From contig JAGVVL010000015.1 in the NCBI GenBank assembly GCA_018287875.1, positions 2,666,001 through 2,730,000 on the forward strand: DNA of 64,000 nucleotides, written 5' to 3'. Position 1 is the stretch's first letter. Each line of letters begins with the position of its first letter. Origin of the DNA: Nigrospora sphaerica. Its lineage: Eukaryota > Ascomycota > Sordariomycetes > Amphisphaeriales > Apiosporaceae. Shown here piece by piece: positions 48,883-61,969 of the stretch. The position numbers and the translations under genes were made by a program. The notes under the pieces were generated by a model that did not search any database, was not told the origin of the DNA, and saw nothing but the letters and a program-made list of their open reading frames with translations.

Positions 48883-50560
48883 CTACATGCTCGTCTTCTC
48901 CAACTTCTCAGTGGCCTCGGCGACGGGACCGCTCTTGCCGGCATCGGTCGGGGCCGGCGTCACCTTGGGCTTGGCGCCCTTATCCGCCTTGCCCTTGACC
49001 TTGGCCGACGTCGTATCCTTGGGAAGCTCCTTGCTAAAGGGGATGAACTCGGGGTTGCCCGGGATGTACTTGCGCAGCACCTCGGGCACCGTGAGACCCT
49101 GCAGTCGTCCGTCAGCATCCGTACCCTCACTCCACCTCACAAACGCAACCAAAAGAGAAGTGGCCGACTTACCTCGGGCGTCTGGTAGTTCTCGAGCACG
49201 CAGCAGAGAGCGCGCTCCGTGGCGCATAGAGTCGAGTTGAGGCAGTGGACGTACTTCTTCTTGGCGTCCGTCTGCGTCTTGGTGCCGAACCGGATTTCGA
49301 GCGCCCGCGACTGGTAGTCGGTGCAGTTGGAGCACGAGACGAGCTCCTTGTACTCGCCCTGGAAGGGGAACCACGCCTCGAGGTCGAACTTCTTGGACGC
49401 CGCGTTGTTCAGCGCGCCCGAGACGATGGCCACCACCTGGTAGGGCAGGCCCAGCGACTTGTAGAACTCCTCCGATGTCGAGAACATCTCGTCAAAGATG
49501 TCCCAAGACTTCTCCGGGTCGGCGAGGACAAACTGCTCAACCTTCTCGAACTGGTGCACGCGGAAGATGCCCCAAGCATCGCGGCCGTGCGAGCCCGCCT
49601 CACGTCGGTAGCAGGTCGAGAAACCGGCGTACTTGATGGGCAGCTCCTTGGCCTGAAGCCACTCGTCGGCGTGGAAGGCCGAGATAGGCTGCTCCGACGT
49701 GGCGATCAGGTACTTATCGTTTTGTGCCTGGCGCGGGGGGTTGGGGGTTAGCATGACTTACCACCTCGTCCGTCCCACGGGGGCCTGGCCACTTACTTCT
49801 CCATCCACCACCTTGTACAGCTCCTCGTCAAACTGCTCCAGCTGGGCCGTCTTGGCCATGTAGTCCTTAAGCATGAACTGCGGCGTCTGGAGCGGGGTGA
49901 AGCCCTTGCTCGTCAGGAACTCGAGGCCGTAGTTGATGAGGGCTTGGTTCAGGAAGACACCCCACTGCTTGAGGAAGTAGCCCCGGTGACCGACCACCTT
50001 GGCGCCACGGTTGGGGTCGTAGCCGTCGAGGCGGGTGAGGACCTCGTGATGCGAAAGGACATCCTTCTTTTCGACCGTGACGCCCTCGGGGGCCCAAGTC
50101 CGCACGATCGTGTTGTTGTCCTCGTTGTCGCTGACGGGCACCGACTCGTGGACGTAGTTGCCGATGGTCTTGACCTTGGTCTTCAGCGCCGCCTCCTTCT
50201 CGGCCGCCGACTCGAGCAGGGCTTTCTTCTCCTTCTCCAGCTCGCCTTTCTGGGTCAGAAGCTCAGCGGCATCCTCCTTGGCCTGTAGAGATAGGGGTTA
50301 GTACGGCCTCTTCTTGGCGCAACCCCCTCTCACGGCAGTGTGAGTCACAGCCAGACCTTTTTCTTGGCGCCAATGGCCTTCTGGACTTCGTTGATCTTGG
50401 TGTTGATCTGCGAGGCGGCGTAATTGGTCTTGCGGTGGTCCTCCCACATCTCAATGACTTGATCCACGACCTCGACGGGGGCGTAGCGTCGGCGCTGCGA
50501 CTCGCGGATCTTCTCGGGGTCGCCACCCCGCTCCTTGATGAAGTCGACCACGTCGAGCAT
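48883..50560 (-). CDS. SES1: Seryl-tRNA synthetase, cytosolic
   Basis: Four exons (50560..50357, 50282..49797, 49727..49173, 49098..48883) encode 486 residues. The enzyme charges tRNA-Ser. The N-terminus [21 protein letters not shown] starts the tRNA-binding helical arm (residues about 1-110, with [14 protein letters not shown] and [10 protein letters not shown]). The class II core follows: [12 protein letters not shown] at about 238-250 with the TxE serine-binding segment, motif 2 [11 protein letters not shown] at about 265-275, and [19 protein letters not shown]. Motif 3 lies around [18 protein letters not shown] at about 395-412. The C-terminus is a Lys-rich extension as in other eukaryotic cytosolic forms. 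There is no mitochondrial presequence. Intron 1 has a poor GTCTGG donor but a perfect TACTAAC branch point; the others have GTAAGT donors. Confidence 0.96.
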
Positions 50561-51621
50561 TGTGGCGGTGGGTGCAGCGAAGGGCTGGAGGGCTCGAGAA
50601 GGGCGTAGCGGTTCGCGGGCGGTGGGATGAGCACGGGAAGGTAGGAGAGGAGTAGGAATACGGAGGTTCGCTCTGTTTGCGCTCGGTCGTCGTCCACCAG
50701 GTAATATTCGCAGCAATGATGGAACGATACGGGGGTTCTGCGACGGGGCTGCTATCGGAAGGTGGGGTTGGGAGTCAATTATTATTTTTGGTGGGGTCGA
50801 GGTTGCCCATCTTCGAGGAGGGGCAATTCATCCCTCCTTCCCTCCATACAGGGCTGGTAAAGTAGGTACGCATCCTGGACGCTCGCCTTTCCGTGTCACC
50901 ACGTAACCACCGCCCACAAACCCAACCTCCAGACGCCTGGCGCGGCTTGGAGGTCGGGGAGGAATTACTCGGGAAGCAACAAATGTTACTCGTGTCGGTA
51001 AGAGATGCAATGACCTATAATTCGTATAGTTCACGACCGCATCCTTGCGCCGAGGATCTGGGGGCTGACCAAACGTAAGACGGATGGATGTATTTACGTA
51101 CTGCAAGTACTTAGCTTAAGTACATGGGTACTTAGGTACCTAGGTAGGTAAGCTCTTACCTACCGCTATGGACTCGAGGAGGCACGATGACGGTCCTGCC
51201 AATGACTTGATCCAGTCCATCCGCATTACAATCGCTGCGTACTGTATATACAGGCCCAAAGCCGATGGATGCTGGCACGCGTAAATAGCCACCGCGAAAA
51301 GCCAGCGCGAAACCACGTCGCAAACAGGCAAACAAACAACAAACCCCATCGTCGGGGCCTCGCACCAGCAACTCCGGCCGTCCTCTCGCCTGAATGACGG
51401 GACACACCGCTTGTATCCAGGAACGTGGGATGCGCGAGCGTCGGCGCGCGACGAAGGGGCGTTGGTAGAAACGCCAGGGCCACTCGCCCACATCTCCATC
51501 CGCTCGTGACGCCTTCCCAGATCGGGCCACGCCGTGCGCGCAAGAGCCTTCTCTCCGGGGTGGTAGCCACGCGCCACGGTGTCGCGTGGGCGCGCCGGGC
51601 CGGGTGAGGACGAAGGCCAGC
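50561..51621. other. Spacer: ses1 promoter and rhb1 3' region
   Basis: About 1 kb. A dense cluster of TACTTA/TACCTAGGTA-type palindromic words occupies 51096-51165. ORFs at 51140-51722 overlap the rhb1 end antisense or out of frame and are not credible. Confidence 0.5.
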
Positions 51622-52422
51622 TTACATGATGTCGCACTTGCCGCCGTCGGGGGGCTCGTTGGGATTCTGGCCCTTCTCGATCTGGGCGATGAGTATCTCA
51701 AAGGCCTTTGCGACGTTCTCATTGTAGCGGGCGCTCGCCTCGGTAAAGGCGCAGTTGTATTTGGCGGCCAGCTTCTGGCCGTCCTCGACGCTGACCTGGC
51801 GCTGCTCCGGTCTCAGGTCGCTCTTGTTGCCCACGATTACTATCGGGACCCAATCCGTACCCAAGTGGTTGAGGATCTTCTCGCGAATCACCTGGACCAT
51901 CTCGAACGAGGGCAGCGACGAGACCGAGTAGACGAGCATGTAGCCGTGGATGCCGATGAAGTGCTTCGAGTTCAGGATGCTGTACTCATCCTGTCGGGCG
52001 CAAGGGTGAGTTAGTTGTTGCCCGAGTTGCCCGCGTGTAGATGGCGGGGTTGTGAAAGCGACGGATGGAGGGGAAGGAGGGCTCGTACCTGGCCGGCCGT
52101 ATCCACGATCTCGGTGGCGTAATCCTGACTCTTAAAGCGGATTACCTTTGAGAATGTGTTCTCGATGGTCGGGTAATAGCTCTCGACGAAGTGGCCGTCG
52201 ACAAATTGGACTGCCAGTGAAGATTTGCCTGCGGGTGGAAAGCGCCAGCGCTCTGTCAGCCCAAGTCCCCCATGGCGGACTCGTCACAAACCAGTGGGGG
52301 GTTGACAGTTGCGCGCGCGCACAGAAAGCGACAAGGGCGGGGAGGAATGTCTGGAGGTTGTTCTTACCGACCGAACGGCTGCCCACTATGGCGACCTTTC
52401 TTTGCTTCGACGGGACCGGCAT
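51622..52422 (-). CDS. RHB1: Rheb-family small GTPase
   Basis: Exons 52422..52368, 52228..52089 and 51990..51622 encode 187 residues. Rheb activates TORC1 at endomembranes and, in yeasts, affects arginine/lysine uptake. The P-loop GSRSVGKS (14-21) has Arg at the position where Ras has Gly12, a Rheb hallmark. The effector loop YYPTIENTF lies at 36-44, DTAGQ at 61-65 is followed by DEYSILN, and VGNKSDL and FTEASARYNEN follow. The C-terminus CDIM is a CaaX box, so farnesylation is expected. Introns are 139 bp (GTAAGA...GCAG), which splits the P-loop glycine codon, and 98 bp (GTACGA...ACAG). The start MPVPSKQRKVAIVG is the only in-frame ATG with a family-like N-terminus. Confidence 0.95.
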
Positions 52423-55191
52423 CACCAACGTGGGGCCTGGGGGTCCAGGAGGGTATCACAGGGAGTCTTGGGCGGGGGGGGGGGGGTAAAGAGGAAGGAA
52501 CAAGGTCGCCGCTTGTTCGAGAGACAGCGAGAGAGAGGAGGGGAAGAGGGAGGGGAGGAAAGAGCCGGACGCGCTGCTTGCCTGGGTGGTATGCGACAGC
52601 GGCAGCGAGAGGTAAGTAAAGAGGCAGGTATCCAGAGGCAGGCAGTATGCAGAGGCGGGCTGCAACAACAACTGCTATGACGTAGGAATGTTGTACGAGA
52701 TAGCTATCGCGCAAGTCAATGCTTTTGGTTTGATGGCGGACTGGCTGTGGAGGAGCGGCGTGGTGAATTATCGGCGGGTTATTCTTTTAGCCGAGAGCGA
52801 AGACTGGATATGGATGGAGTCTGGAGGTGCAGATTGCTGGAGACGTTTCACGGTATGGGATCCGGCGCCCAACAAACGAAGCGCGTCCCGGCGATTGCGG
52901 CCGGCTGAGGATACGAAGGAGAAAGGGCCCCTTCACAGCAGGTGAGCAGTCGAGGCAGCAGACAAGAGTAGCTCTCCGTTTGCCTCTGCCGGTAAGGACG
53001 AGGGTGTCAGTAAGTATATAGGACAGGGTCTTAGGCGCAAGAAAACGAGGTACGTCGTCGTCGTCGGTCTTCTTCCCCTGCACTCTGCAGCCGACGGTAC
53101 TCGACTCTATCCATTGACCAATTCCGAACGAGGGTGCCATCCCACCACCTGCTGATACAGCGTGGAAGAAGGTTGCATAGGGGCCGGGGGGGGCCACCTC
53201 TTTGCTGAACACCACGCTAAAGGACGGACTGCCTTTCAACAGCGACGCAACAGACAAAAAATACGCCTTGCAGTGGTCTTCCATTCTTCCATGGATCGCT
53301 TGCCTCTGACATGCCAGATAGCGGGGCCCTCATCCTTGGCACACTGCTTCTGCTTGCTCCAGAATAAGGCGGCTACAGATTCAACTGGAATCCTTAGGTG
53401 AATGTAGGTACATGTCTATTTGCCATTGGCTTCCTTGGGAGGCGCCATCCACCTGTCCAGCTGAGGCATACAGCGGCTTGTGCCGGGTCAGAATGGGAAC
53501 GCTCACGTTGGATCCCATCGAACTGGAGGACATACAGTTCCCCCATCTCGTGCTCACCACTGTCGCCACTGGTCAAAGACATGGAAGAGGCTTGCATCTG
53601 GCTCGAGTGCCTGTTGTCCAGCACAAAACGAGACGCCCGCTGGGGAAAAGCCGGCCGACATGTGATTTACACCCCATGATGGTATGGGAACGCAGACGCA
53701 CCTCTCCATATGCCCTCCCCCCCCCCCCGGCTACTGCTGCCTACTGTGCTTCTGCTTTGCCGCGGCGTGTGTCATGTGCCCCTCGTACGTTTCCACATAA
53801 ACACGGTTCCGTCTCCCGCCCAGCCCTTCAGGCAGCTATTCCCATGGGTAATAGGGCCGACACGTAGCCGGCGAGGCCGGGAACCAGACTCGTCTCTTCC
53901 GGGCCTGCTTCCAGCCTTCGTCCGGGAACCCGTTTCGCCCTCAACACGTCGACAAAGGGCCCACCGAAGGCGGTTGGCACGATAGCCGCTCGACTTAGCA
54001 AAGCATGATGGACCCTCCCCCGACCATGGGACGTCTATCCACCCTTCTGCCCTTCTCGGGAGTGGGGATAGGGGGCCACCAGTTCTACATACTATACCCC
54101 AACAGTGCTTTCCGTCAAACTTTGCCCGAAGAATACAGTTTGTATCCAAATGAGTGCCTGCCCGCCACGCCGGCTGGACCTAATGCCGGCGGCGGACCGG
54201 GGATTTCCTGCTACCTATCGCGGGGCTCGCGGGGCCGCTTCGCTAGGAAGCAAGGGGCCAAGAGGGCAGGGATGGAGCTTGATCTGGCACTAATAACTGA
54301 CAGTCCTGCCCGGACAGCAGGCCGCCAGGGCAAGCTACATAGATCGGGCTGCAGGAACGCCAACCGTATTTTGACATGTGATGGCATATTGTAGAGCTTC
54401 CGGGGATACCAGTTCTTGATCTTGCCTATAAACCCGCAGCACAGTATCGTGACATGGTTTGGCCACGTCGGAAGAGCAATGCCAGCTCGGCCAGCTCGGC
54501 CAGCTTTTTATACACGCAGGCTACTGGACGGCGACCCTTGGGCGCATGTCCTGCCCTGTAACCAGTGGCGGGTGTGCCACCTGCGTTGTGTATGGAGGAA
54601 AAGGGTTTGTGTCCTCCGGTACACAACAGCACGGAAATAGAAAAAAGAGTACTTAATCCCGCTTCCCCGGCGAGTATGCGGTAATTCCCTATCCGTCCCG
54701 TGGGGGGTGTTTAATTGTAACGAAGGATGACCCGTTGCCACGAGCATTGTGTTTAATTCACCCCTCCAACCCAAACTTCTTTGTGCAGTGGCCGAAGTCC
54801 ACAAACCAGAGGCTCGATACAGGGCCATTGCTTTCTGGCCGAAGGTGCTGGCAAGATAGTGTACTTGGTTCTTGGCCCTTGTGAAGCCAATATTGGACGA
54901 TGGTATTTGCCGGCCGTTTCCCCCCATGTGACAGCTCCCTTCGTCACCTACTCGTTCGAATTCATGCTCTACGGGTATAACATGCTGTCCGTCCCGCCCA
55001 GTGACCGGACTGGACTGGCGGCGGCGGCGTGAGAGTCGCATCTGCCCAAAGCAAAGGCCAGCCCCGCGTCCGAAGCGCGCCGACAAGAAAAATCCACCGC
55101 CCAAGTGCCAAGGCAGATCATCGGAGCAACTGGTCGGGAGCCTCGGTGAATCCTTGCTCCGTGTCCAGCCCCAGGATAGGCCGTGGAGCCT
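52423..55191. other. Spacer: rhb1 promoter to wapl 3' end
   Basis: This 2.8 kb tandem spacer has a G-run at about 52476-52487 and G/A-rich text to 52620, which is the CT-rich leader of rhb1 on its own strand. A C-run lies at 53719-53729. A 9 bp unit (GCCAGCTCG) repeats about three times at 54481-54505. ORFs up to 198 codons have no domain. Confidence 0.5.
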
Positions 55192-57901
55192 CTAATCGAA
55201 AACAGCATCGTTCTCGATCTGCTCGACCAATTTCAACAGTTTGTCAGTGTAGCCGCCGTAGACACGCGCATCATCGTCCATAATAGAATTTTCTTGCAAC
55301 GTCGCCTCCATGACTTCGTGGTGTTTGACGAACTCGCGGATCGAGTCCAAAAGAGGGCCCATGCTCTTCGAAGAGTGGCTCTTCCTGAACGTCGCGCGGA
55401 ATGGTTGATGCAAAGAGAGGTAGCCCAGCAGGATGGCCAGGTACCCAAATGCCACATTGAGCTGCCCCTTGGCTTCGGAGTCGGCCTAGAGGAAACCGTC
55501 AGTAGGTGCATTCCAAGGTTTGGGGCCATCGACTCACCTCCGAGGTCGTCTTGTGGTTCTGAAGAAACAGTCGGATAAGACCGTCCACAGCGGAACCCTG
55601 GCTATCGTGAGTGTCGTGGACGGCACGACGCACCGCAACGCTCTGCTCGGCGCAGTTGATCAGGATGCCCAGCCGCAAGACCAGCCCGTGGCTGACTGCG
55701 TCCGTCCACGCCTCTGTGGATATCGTTTGCAGTGCTTTGTCGAAGCTGCTGCAGACTGACTCTGCAAGGGTTGGAAGTAAGCCTTTCGATACAAACACTT
55801 CGGCAGCATCTGGAATTGTTTCCACCAGGTTGACTACAAGTCGCAGAACCAGCTCTTCGAGCCCGTTGTCGAGGCTCGCCGACGACCGCAAGACGGCCCC
55901 GAAGGCATCGGCCACGGGCGGGAGGTAATCAGCCAACCATTTGCTGGCTTCGGCCTGGAACTGAAGAGCCTTAACCGCATGGAACTCCAGCACGGAGAGA
56001 GCGTGGTAAACGTCCACGCGCTCAGTGACGTCCGGGGCCACCCAGAAATCCGCTTCTCGGGCCGCAGACAACGTGGAGAAGAGCTCATCTGTGACTGCTG
56101 TAGGGAACACCGACGGCTCGCCCCCGAGACCGGCATCTTGTGTGATCAGCAGATCGAGACACTTCAACGTTGCCGTCTTTGGAGAGACCGAGGTCGGCTT
56201 CGTTCTCCAGGTTGACAGATCCGCCAGACCAGTCTGCAATGCTAAGATCATTGTCTGTTCACGTTTCGAGATGTTACTTTTCCGGTCCCGCACGGTTCTC
56301 TTGATGTCACCGTCCGACTTGAGCAGCCGCGTAAACAGTCCGCCAATGCCGCCAGAGCGTACCAGGCGCACAATGTGTGGCGAATCGCCGTTTGCCAGCA
56401 GCTGGAGAAGAATGGCGACAATCAAATAGCCAGTGACGAGATCGTGTTCCTTGTCGGCCTGGGCAAATATTGTAGCCTCGACGCCATGGTCACGTAGGGC
56501 TCGGCGAAATTCCTTCTCGGCGGCCTTTTCGGCCACCTGGCGAAGAGCTGCCCTGCGAGATGACGAGGGCTTCTGTCCCTGCCCGTTGGGTGTGCCCAGT
56601 TGGTCTGTCAAATCGAGCATTTGATCGGCCACGAACGAGTTGGCGCCGGCCTGACGAAGCTCATGAATGCCTTGTATCTTATTCTTCTGGGAGGAACCGG
56701 GGACCTCGTCCTCGTCCTCAAACTCCGACTTGGCTAGCATCTTATGGGTACTGAGCTCCAAGCGACGGCCCTTAAGTGATATTGTTTCAACGGGCATCTC
56801 AAGTGCGGCGTAGAGGTCTGTTTCTTCCAGCATGGTATTCTGCTGCCCGTAGGTGCGTTTGAGCTGGCTGGACGCTCGACTAAAGGTCGGAGGTCGATTA
56901 CTGATGGGTTTGCGGGGGCTTGTCATCTGGTTCTGGGTCTCTTGTGAGTCGAGAAGCGCGGCTTGGTTCGTTTGGCTGGACACAAGAGGCTGGCTCCAGC
57001 TGACCTGGGATTCTTGCGACTCCGGCTGGTCGACGTCGGAGTCTTCTTCCATTTCTGTCTGCGCCTTAAGCTTATCAACTAAGCGCATCTTGCGCTGCTT
57101 CTTTGGTGGCCTCGGCTCAAAGCTCGGAATGTGAGCCGCGACTGCGGCCGCGGCAGCCGGCGCATCTTTACTGGACTGAGCAGACTTCATAGGTTTCTCA
57201 CGCGCCAAGCGAACGGGAATCTGGTGGGTATGCGGCTTCTTCTTCTTCTCTCCGCCGGCAACAGACAGGTCGCCGAGCGTCTTCATGGGGTGCGGAGGAA
57301 AAGGGTCGGCACTCTTCGCCACGGTCTTCAACCTGGGCCTTTTCAGCTTAGGAGACTCCGGTGTGGGCGGTGGGCTGGATAACGCCCGCTCTCGTCCGTC
57401 AAGGTCCATGCCGTCCCTCGAGGCGGACGGAACGCGCCTCCTTGGCGCATATTTGGGCTGGGCGAGTGGGCGCGACGACTCTGGCGAAGAAAGACGCGAT
57501 GGTCGAGAGGGCAGTTTCGACGGCGAGTGGTCGTCTCTTTCGATGAGCGGGTCCCGTCCAATAGCTTTCGGTGAGTACAGCTCCGCCACCTTCCGCTTCC
57601 GTTCGCTGCTGCTGCTGACCTTTAGTGCGCTGGTGGTTGTTGTTTTGGCATTCGGAGGAGGGGCTATGGAGAGCGGCTCGGGCGAAGAGGACAGGGCGTA
57701 CGGGTCTCGTTCGGGCGCATCGCCTGGCTGACGCGTTGTTTTGCTCGCGGACGCGGTGGCGCCGGGACGGTCGGAGGAGCGCTTGGAGTCGGACGCGACC
57801 GAGGAAAGAGTCCGCGAGAGCTTCGACGCGGGCGGTCGGCCCCGGCTGGAGTAGGTGACGGTCTTCCTCTTGACCTTGTTGCCGAAATCAGTGGACGCCA
57901 T
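55192..57901 (-). CDS. WAPL-domain cohesin release factor
   Basis: Exons 57901..55538 and 55485..55192 encode 885 residues; the 52 bp intron (GTGAGT...TCTAG) joins KTTSE to ADSEAKGQL. WAPL proteins (yeast Rad61/Wpl1) open cohesin rings and limit loop size and cohesion on chromatin. Residues 1-400 are a disordered Ser/Pro/Lys-rich region beginning MASTDFGNKVKRKTVTY, with many possible phosphorylation sites. The helical WAPL domain runs from about 400: IQGIHELRQAGANSFVADQM, EFRRALRDHGVEATIF, RLVRSGGIGGLFTRLL, LRLGILINCAEQSVAVRRAV, and in exon 2 NVAFGYLAILLGYLSL and FVKHHEVMEATLQE. The gene ends NDAVFD. The frame is open a little upstream without ATG, so the start is secure. Symbol is left blank because fungal naming varies. 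Confidence 0.9.
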
Positions 57902-58425
57902 GGTAATCCAAGACACGCCGTGATGGTGCCAGAGGGGAGAAGGTTGAATAGACAAGGGCTACTGCTGTGGCAACAGGATCATATTGCCACGAAAGGCCGT
58001 CCCGCAGGTAGAGCGCGCCCGGTTCCAGACGTGCCGTTTCAGCAAGGCAATGTGCGCGGTTCGTGTGCGATGTTGAAGGCGGAGGCGCAAGACGTAGCGG
58101 GCTGCTGATTCACGGGTGAGTAGCTAGGAGGAAGTAGGTAGTCCGGGTGTTTGCTGCAGGTCGCGCGCGACCTGCTACTTGAAGATTCGATTGGGCTAGG
58201 TACTTAGTAAGTAGTAGCTCTTTGTGGCAGCGGCAAGGCCCAAGACCACAAGCTTGCGCGTGTTGGTAAGGCTGGTCCAGGAACGGAACCTGCTCAGAAA
58301 GTACATGAACCGCGGGATGTCGGTAGTACTAGAGCGGGACCCAATCGTGGCCTGAGTGGACGTTGGGTTGCCAGCAAAAGTCAGATGAAAGAAGATGGGC
58401 AGTATCGCCGCAGTCAGGCACCGTT

Positions 58426-58462
58426 GTTGTTGTTGTTGCTGCTATGTTGTTGTAGTTGTTCT
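58426..58462. repeat. (TTG)n trinucleotide repeat
   Basis: Imperfect TTG/CTG trinucleotide tract. Confidence 0.88.
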
Positions 58463-58682
58463 GAACGTTCGCCCACGCCAGCTCCCGACTTGGAGGAGCG
58501 ATCCTGGTCGGTTTCGACGGCACCCGGCGCAGGGTTCAGCACCCGGTACTTCTCCAACCGCGGGGAGGGGGGTCATGCTTTGGAATTTCTTGGGTGGATA
58601 AACCATGGATGCTCGGTGGTGATCTCCCATGCGCCCATCTTCACGATCAACTCCTTAGGTAGGTATGTATGTCGGCGTGCAG

Positions 58683-58698
58683 ATATATATATATATAT
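58683..58698. repeat. (AT)8 microsatellite
   Basis: Short AT alternating tract of 16 bases. Confidence 0.9.
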
Positions 58699-60056
58699 GC
58701 TTACCTACGTACACGATTACAAGAAGTGATTGAAAGCTTGAAACGTCACAATGGGCCATCAAAGCTACCTCATACATTTACCTGCCCATTTACGGCATTA
58801 TGGGCGTCACAGGCCGAGCTAGAGCCTGATGATCTGGTAGGTCACCTACAAGCGCCAGTCGTATTCGACACCATCACAAACCTACGCCAGTGACCTAAAA
58901 TCAGAGGCCGGTACATATTGCGCATGGAGCCTGCACCGTGCTACTGGCCTGCCCGCATCTTCACCCGACGGCAAGGCGGGCCCCTCAGGAACCGGAACGG
59001 ACAAGGAACGCAGCAAGTCGGCAGGGGAGGCAGGTCGAGCTCACACTACAACCTCCCCTCCGGCTATACCTTCTGCTCCCTCTTCTTATTAACACGCGCT
59101 GCTTCAGCCTATCTGAACACCCTTCGAGATCACCAAGCCTTTAGGTACTCCTATGGGGTAATGGAAACTCCCAAGCAGATCACCCTCCTTTTCCACCACC
59201 CGGTACCCGCAGGTACCCGTAATCGTACATGCGGCCGTAGCAGCAAGTCGTAGCAGGTAAGTATGCAGGCAAATCGAGGAACTCGTAGATAAGCCCCAGG
59301 ACTACGGAGTACATGTGTGCTGTGCCTGTCTACTTACCTTCATACCAACCATCCAGCCGATTAAATGGTACTGGGCCAGGGTCCATCCACGTCGCTCTCC
59401 AGCTTTCCCCTCCGTGACGGGCAATATCTATGGGGAACGCCAAGATAGCGGGGGGGGCTTTTGATGGTTGACGAGAAGGGCTGCTGCTGGACAAGAGCCG
59501 AACCCCCCACATTGCATATCCCGATTATCGGTCTACCGAAGGTACCTCTTGCGAGCCCTGCGAGGAGCCGCTACTTCGTATAACCCAGCACCACCTCCTG
59601 CCATCTTCCTGGACTGCTGGGGTACCACGATTTCCATTTGTGTCTTGAGACCATCCCCCCTATCTTCGAAGCAAGCGAGCGCTTTGGTAAGGACACAACT
59701 GCCCATTCCGTCTTACAGCAGCAGCCCGCCTCGTCTTTGGTCCTTCGTCTTCCAGCAATTCGGGCCCCTTCACGTCGTGAGAAGGCTTCGGAAATCTCCA
59801 CTTCTATCGGCCAGGTTACCAGGGCTAACAATAAGCAGCTACCGACTTGCACGAACCCTTCCTATCTAGATCAAATAGATAGGTCCCTCCCCAGGCCTCC
59901 CGACTTTGGCCAATTGGTATACCAGCCTGCACCTGCTGTCTTGACCCGGCCATACTTACTCTTCATCTGTCATTTCCTAGATTCGCTGTCTTGCGCGCAC
60001 TGCAATTCCGTCCAGAGCTGCCAACCCACGGCCTCCATCCCCCCTCCGTAGCAGTC

Positions 60057-61073
<1,017 letters not shown>

Positions 61074-61288
61074 AATGGCCAGGCGCATGCGGGTTCCAAG
61101 ATGCGAGCCATGCATACAGTTGGGGACTTCGCAGAGCTCGCGCAGAAGCCGAGCAGCCCCTTGGGAGGAAGGGCAGCTGTAGCTAATACATCGCTTTACT
61201 GCTTCGGGGCACGCCCGGCCAGCGGCAACGCAGCGTTTGCCGACGCTCGAGCACCCTCCGCTACGACTCGGTGGATACGAGAAGCAAA

Positions 61289-61969
61289 TCAATAGTCGTC
61301 GTCATCGTCCACGACGCCCTCGCCTTCGTATCTGTGGTGGTCGTCATCGTCATCGTTTCGTCTTGCGCCGGGGTGCTGGGATGATGAGAGCGATCTGGAA
61401 GCACCTTCCTCCTTGGCCACAGCATCTGCGCATCCGGGGTTAGCTGGCTCGGGTCGGCCGAGGAACCGTAGATAGAAACATACCGGCTGCGTCAACCCAT
61501 TCGCTGTATACGTCAACGGGGGCCGAGAGATCTGCCCATGCTTGTCAGCCAACTCCATGTCCCCGCGTAGTTGTTTCTCCCCGTGTCTGCCGCGGATGTT
61601 GCATACAGTTGATGCCACACTGGAACTTCTGGCCGCAGATTTTGCACTCTAGGTCGCCGACGCCGAGTTTCTTGTTAAGTTTCACGGCGATGGACTTCTC
61701 GTGGTTACAGAAGAGGCAGGTGAATGTGGTCGCGAGAGGCTCGGCCTGGAGGACGGGCGCGTAGTCAGCTCGGGTGTCATCGTCGCCGCCTCGGGGAGCG
61801 CGACATGGCGCTGTTTCGGTCAACACGCACCTTCTTGGGGCCTTGCGGCTTCTTGGAACTCTTGCGTTTTCCCTGTCGGTCGAGTGTTGAGTCAGTCTTG
61901 GTTCCGGTCGCGCGGGCGCGGGAAGCGCAGGGGGTGGAATTGGTCGCATGGAAGGCAACGGCGTACCAT
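61289..61969 (-). CDS. ELF1: Transcription elongation factor 1 (Elf1/ELOF1)
   Basis: Five coding exons (61969..61967, 61872..61831, 61745..61607, 61531..61484, 61425..61289) encode 122 residues. Elf1 is a small zinc protein that rides with RNA polymerase II and helps it pass nucleosomes; it also supports transcription-coupled repair. The frame starts MGKRKSSKKPQGPKK, a family start. It continues PLATTFTCLFCNHEKS, with the first CxxC, and LECKICGQKFQC, with the second CxxC, together forming the zinc ribbon. NYLSAPVDVYSEWVDAADA follows, then an acidic tail ending DDDDDY. The first coding exon is only ATG: intron 1 (94 bp, GTACGC...GACAG) follows directly, and GGA opens exon 2. Four introns in 369 coding bases is dense. 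All junctions are GT-AG. Confidence 0.93.

Larger units (their letters stand above)
57902..60056. promoter_or_regulatory. Divergent spacer, wapl / fur1
   Basis: This 2.2 kb between two start codons carries both promoters. It has a palindromic TAGGTACTTAGTAAGTA word at 58197-58213, a TTG repeat at 58426-58462 and an AT repeat at 58683-58698. The stretch 59640-60056 on the plus strand is C/T-rich and is probably the fur1 leader; its 137-codon ORF has no domain. Confidence 0.5.
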
